Of a stretch of DNA of 64,000 nt, positions 62,202 to 64,000 are shown one piece after another. Made by a program: the position numbers and the translations under genes. The stretch is from assembly GCA_003116975.1 (NCBI GenBank), contig BGKB01000007.1:496001-560000 (forward strand). The letters are read 5' to 3'. The notes beneath the pieces were generated by a model. That model was not told the origin of the DNA. It saw only the letters and a program-made list of their open reading frames with translations, and did not search any database. The DNA is from Aurantiochytrium sp. KH105. Lineage: Eukaryota > Sar > Bigyra > Thraustochytrida > Thraustochytriidae. The first letter of the stretch is position 1. Each line of letters starts with the position of its first letter.

Positions 62202-63053
62202 ATGACGGCGCGCCGTTGCGGCCGCGCGGGCTCGCGCCTGGGCGCGGCGCTGACGGCGCTGGCGGCGCTGGCGGCGCTGGCGGCGCTGGCGGCGCTGGTG
62301 CTGGGCGATGCGGCGCGGGCCGATGCGGCGGCCGGCGAGTCGTGCCTCGACGGCGGCGTGGCGGCCTGGCGCAGCGGGGGCCTCGCGCTGTGCTCGAGGT
62401 TCGCGCGCAAGACGTGCTGCTCGCGGGAGCAGGCGGCGGCGCTGTACGCCTCGTGGGTGGGCACGCAGCGCGCCGGGTTCGCGCCGCGGTGCGCTGAAAT
62501 GTTTGAGACGGTCATGTGCATGCCGTGCGACCCGGAGGTCGGTCTCGGCCGCAAACGGATCATCTGCAAGAGCACCTGCGACGCTTGGTTCGACGCATGC
62601 AAGGACGAGTTCTTTGCGACCACGAGCGCCGTCGCGGGCGATACTCTTGTTCCCTGCTTGCAGGACGCCGTTGTGTGCTCCCAGCTTGCAGACTTTGTGC
62701 CGTCTGGCACAGCACTTTGTGCCACCTACGGGTTGTCACTCGGAGAGGATTTTTGCTATGATGGTAGCGTAGATCCTGAGGCGGTAGGCGTCAAAGATGT
62801 CAGCAAATCTTCGTCCCCCTCGAGTTCTCGTTCCTTCGCAAACTTTCGGCGCAAACTTTACCGGTACCTGCAGTCGCAAGGCAAGGCTTTCATGCGGCTT
62901 CCTCCGTTCCAGCAAGGCCTCGCGTTTGCTGCGCTATTTCTTGCCCTGGGTGTGCTTGTGCGCACAATCCGTGCATGTTATCACTTTGTGTTTTCATCCT
63001 TTTCATCATCGAGAGGCCGCGCGACAGGCTATAGAAGCCTTCATGAGGACTGA
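62202..63053 (+). CDS. Folate-receptor-like Cys-rich membrane protein
   Basis: 283 residues from the ATG at 62202. Signal peptide at about 1-43 (an Ala-Leu repeat ending in ARADA), then a Cys-rich extracellular domain (about 45-185) with CC pairs and regular spacing: CLDGG, CSRF, TCCSREQA, CAEMFETVMCMPCDPEVG, ICKSTCDAWFDACKDEFF, then CLQDAVVC and FCYDG. The CMPCDP followed by IC-x-x-x-C-D-x-W-F-x-A-C block is the folate receptor-like domain pattern found in animals and several protist and plant proteins. A Ser-rich stalk (about 195-215), a membrane helix at about 240-262 (GLAFAALFLALGVLV) and a short basic tail complete a type I layout. Ligand not provable from sequence. Confidence 0.72.
   Translation: MTARRCGRAGSRLGAALTALAALAALAALAALVLGDAARADAAAGESCLDGGVAAWRSGGLALCSRFARKTCCSREQAAALYASWVGTQRAGFAPRCAEMFETVMCMPCDPEVGLGRKRIICKSTCDAWFDACKDEFFATTSAVAGDTLVPCLQDAVVCSQLADFVPSGTALCATYGLSLGEDFCYDGSVDPEAVGVKDVSKSSSPSSSRSFANFRRKLYRYLQSQGKAFMRLPPFQQGLAFAALFLALGVLVRTIRACYHFVFSSFSSSRGRATGYRSLHED
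62246..62298 (+). repeat. 9-bp tandem repeat GGCGCTGGC coding the signal peptide
   Basis: About five near-perfect copies of a nine-base unit, encoding Ala-Leu-Ala repeats of the hydrophobic signal core. Confidence 0.9.
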
Positions 63054-63601
63054 CTGTGCGAGAGGCTTTGAACATCTCGCACAAATACCTTGTCCGCCAG
63101 TCAATCGACAGACCGGCCGACATTGCGCTTCCGCTCAGCTTGAACGACATTAGTATATTCTGTATCCGTGCATAGATTACGGGGAAATCCCGTACGGATC
63201 TATTTATTGTTTTTCTGATCCAGGATACATCACAAGCGTCTCCTTCTTTTCCGCAAGGGGCATCAGCGACTCACTGAATGCTCAAACACACAGCATTCAA
63301 ACTCTTCGCTTCTTGATCCCTTTCACTTAGGATCTGGACTGAAGCTCTTTCTGCCATGGTATAACAGCCGCTATCTTTTTGTAAGGGCTTTCAAGACAAC
63401 AGCCGAGGAAGAGAGATTTGGTCTCGTTGCTGCAATGGGTTTCAATGTTTGAATGCAGCAGCGAACCGCTGTCTTCTTGGTGGTCAATTGGCGCTCATTC
63501 CTGTATGGCAACACTTCGTCGATGAACTTCAAAATGATAAGAGAAGAAATAGAGAAAAAGATGAATTTTAAGCTTGCAAACGAGGAAGACACCATGAAAT
63601 T
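63054..63601. other. Convergent intergenic region
   Basis: About 550 AT-richer bases between the folate-receptor-like gene (+) and the CstF64-like gene (-). No gene is seen. Confidence 0.55.
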
Positions 63602-64000
63602 TTACAAAGCACCCGCGAGGCGCATCATTTCGTCGTACTGGGCACGCTCACTTGGCCCAAGGGCAGCCACCTGATCTGGTGTGAGGGACTTGAGCTGCTC
63701 CACGAGCTCAGAAGTCTCATCACCGGCCATGGCGTCAAAGCCATGCGCTGGCTCTTGCGCAGCAGGAGCCGCAGATGAGGTTGCTTGGGCCATGCCCAGC
63801 ATAAGCTGAGAAGTGAGAAGGGCTTGTGCGAGCACAGGCTTGCTCTTGAGCAGGTTCATGGCGTGTTCGCGGTCGCGCTGGATCAAGAGCTTCATCTCGG
63901 AGACGACATCGTATACCTCGCTGAGAGTGAGCTTGCGCAGCGCCTGCTCGATTTCCTTCTTTGTTTCCATGCTGATTCGGGATCCCCAGGCTCCGTCCTC
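63602..64000 (-). CDS. CstF64 hinge/C-terminal protein (ESP1-like), possibly 5' partial
   Basis: The frame is open from the right window edge; the first ATG (63970) gives 122 residues. Two CstF-64 domains are clear: the hinge (about 8-60: LTLSEVYDVVSEMKLLIQ, HAMNLLKSKPVLAQALLTSQ), which binds CstF77 and symplekin, and the C-terminal three-helix domain (about 88-120: LVEQLKSLTPDQVAALGPSE), which binds Pcf11. No RRM is present between 63970 and the hinge. If the ATG is the start, this is an RRM-less cleavage/polyadenylation factor like plant ESP1. If not, the RRM could lie outside the window, since the upstream 10 codons are open. Confidence 0.8.
   Translation of the reverse strand, partial: EDGAWGSRISMETKKEIEQALRKLTLSEVYDVVSEMKLLIQRDREHAMNLLKSKPVLAQALLTSQLMLGMAQATSSAAPAAQEPAHGFDAMAGDETSELVEQLKSLTPDQVAALGPSERAQYDEMMRLAGAL

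Overview
This is a nuclear window from a microbial eukaryote. It carries a Nup192/Nup205-type nucleoporin, the TFIID subunit TAF2, a clathrin-adaptor beta subunit, a NIPP1-type FHA protein, an Sfi1-like centrin-repeat protein and a CstF64 hinge/C-terminal protein. Long uninterrupted GC-rich reading frames, very few introns (one gene has two clear GT-AG introns), and abundant trinucleotide and pentanucleotide repeats suggest a compact protist genome. A stramenopile such as a labyrinthulomycete (thraustochytrid) would fit, but that placement is inference. Gene starts here were moved from extended GTG/TTG frames to the first plausible ATG.

Layout. 1-7.7 kb: 5'-partial Sfi1-like gene, a small protein of possible tubby/LURP-like fold, a two-helix membrane protein, and a minus-strand polyQ SANT protein (Cramped-like). 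7.7-15.9 kb: an unusual 8-kb stretch with no credible gene, full of degenerate 4- and 5-bp repeats and ending in an assembly gap (14826-15556). 15.9-21.7 kb: NIPP1-like FHA protein (+) convergent with beta-adaptin (-). 22.6-35.3 kb: accessory island with three related genes of an unrecognised F-box-like/zinc-finger family (P1, P2, P3), a 200-bp tetranucleotide microsatellite, a disrupted Mutator-like transposase with a companion reading frame, and a 162-bp tandem repeat just upstream of P3. 36-40.6 kb: a small acidic protein, a three-exon conserved membrane protein and a multipass membrane protein whose 3' end lies in a 175-bp tandem duplication. 41-44.4 kb: urease accessory genes UreF and UreD side by side, with UreD overlapping a convergent helical-repeat gene. 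45-57 kb: a 2486-residue Nup205 homologue with an N-terminal GLFG domain, convergent with TAF2. 57.4-64 kb: FAD oxidoreductase, atypical SDR, F-box/JmjC oxygenase, folate-receptor-like membrane protein, and a CstF64/ESP1-like protein at the window edge.

Most genes are unlinked housekeeping functions. The exceptions are UreF/UreD, whose products act in one urease-maturation complex, and the P1-P3 array, which is the best candidate for an undescribed lineage-specific system. Its N-terminal module, F-box-like helix, PPPGFTP motif, CxxC pairs and central helical region are conserved, while its C-termini diverge.
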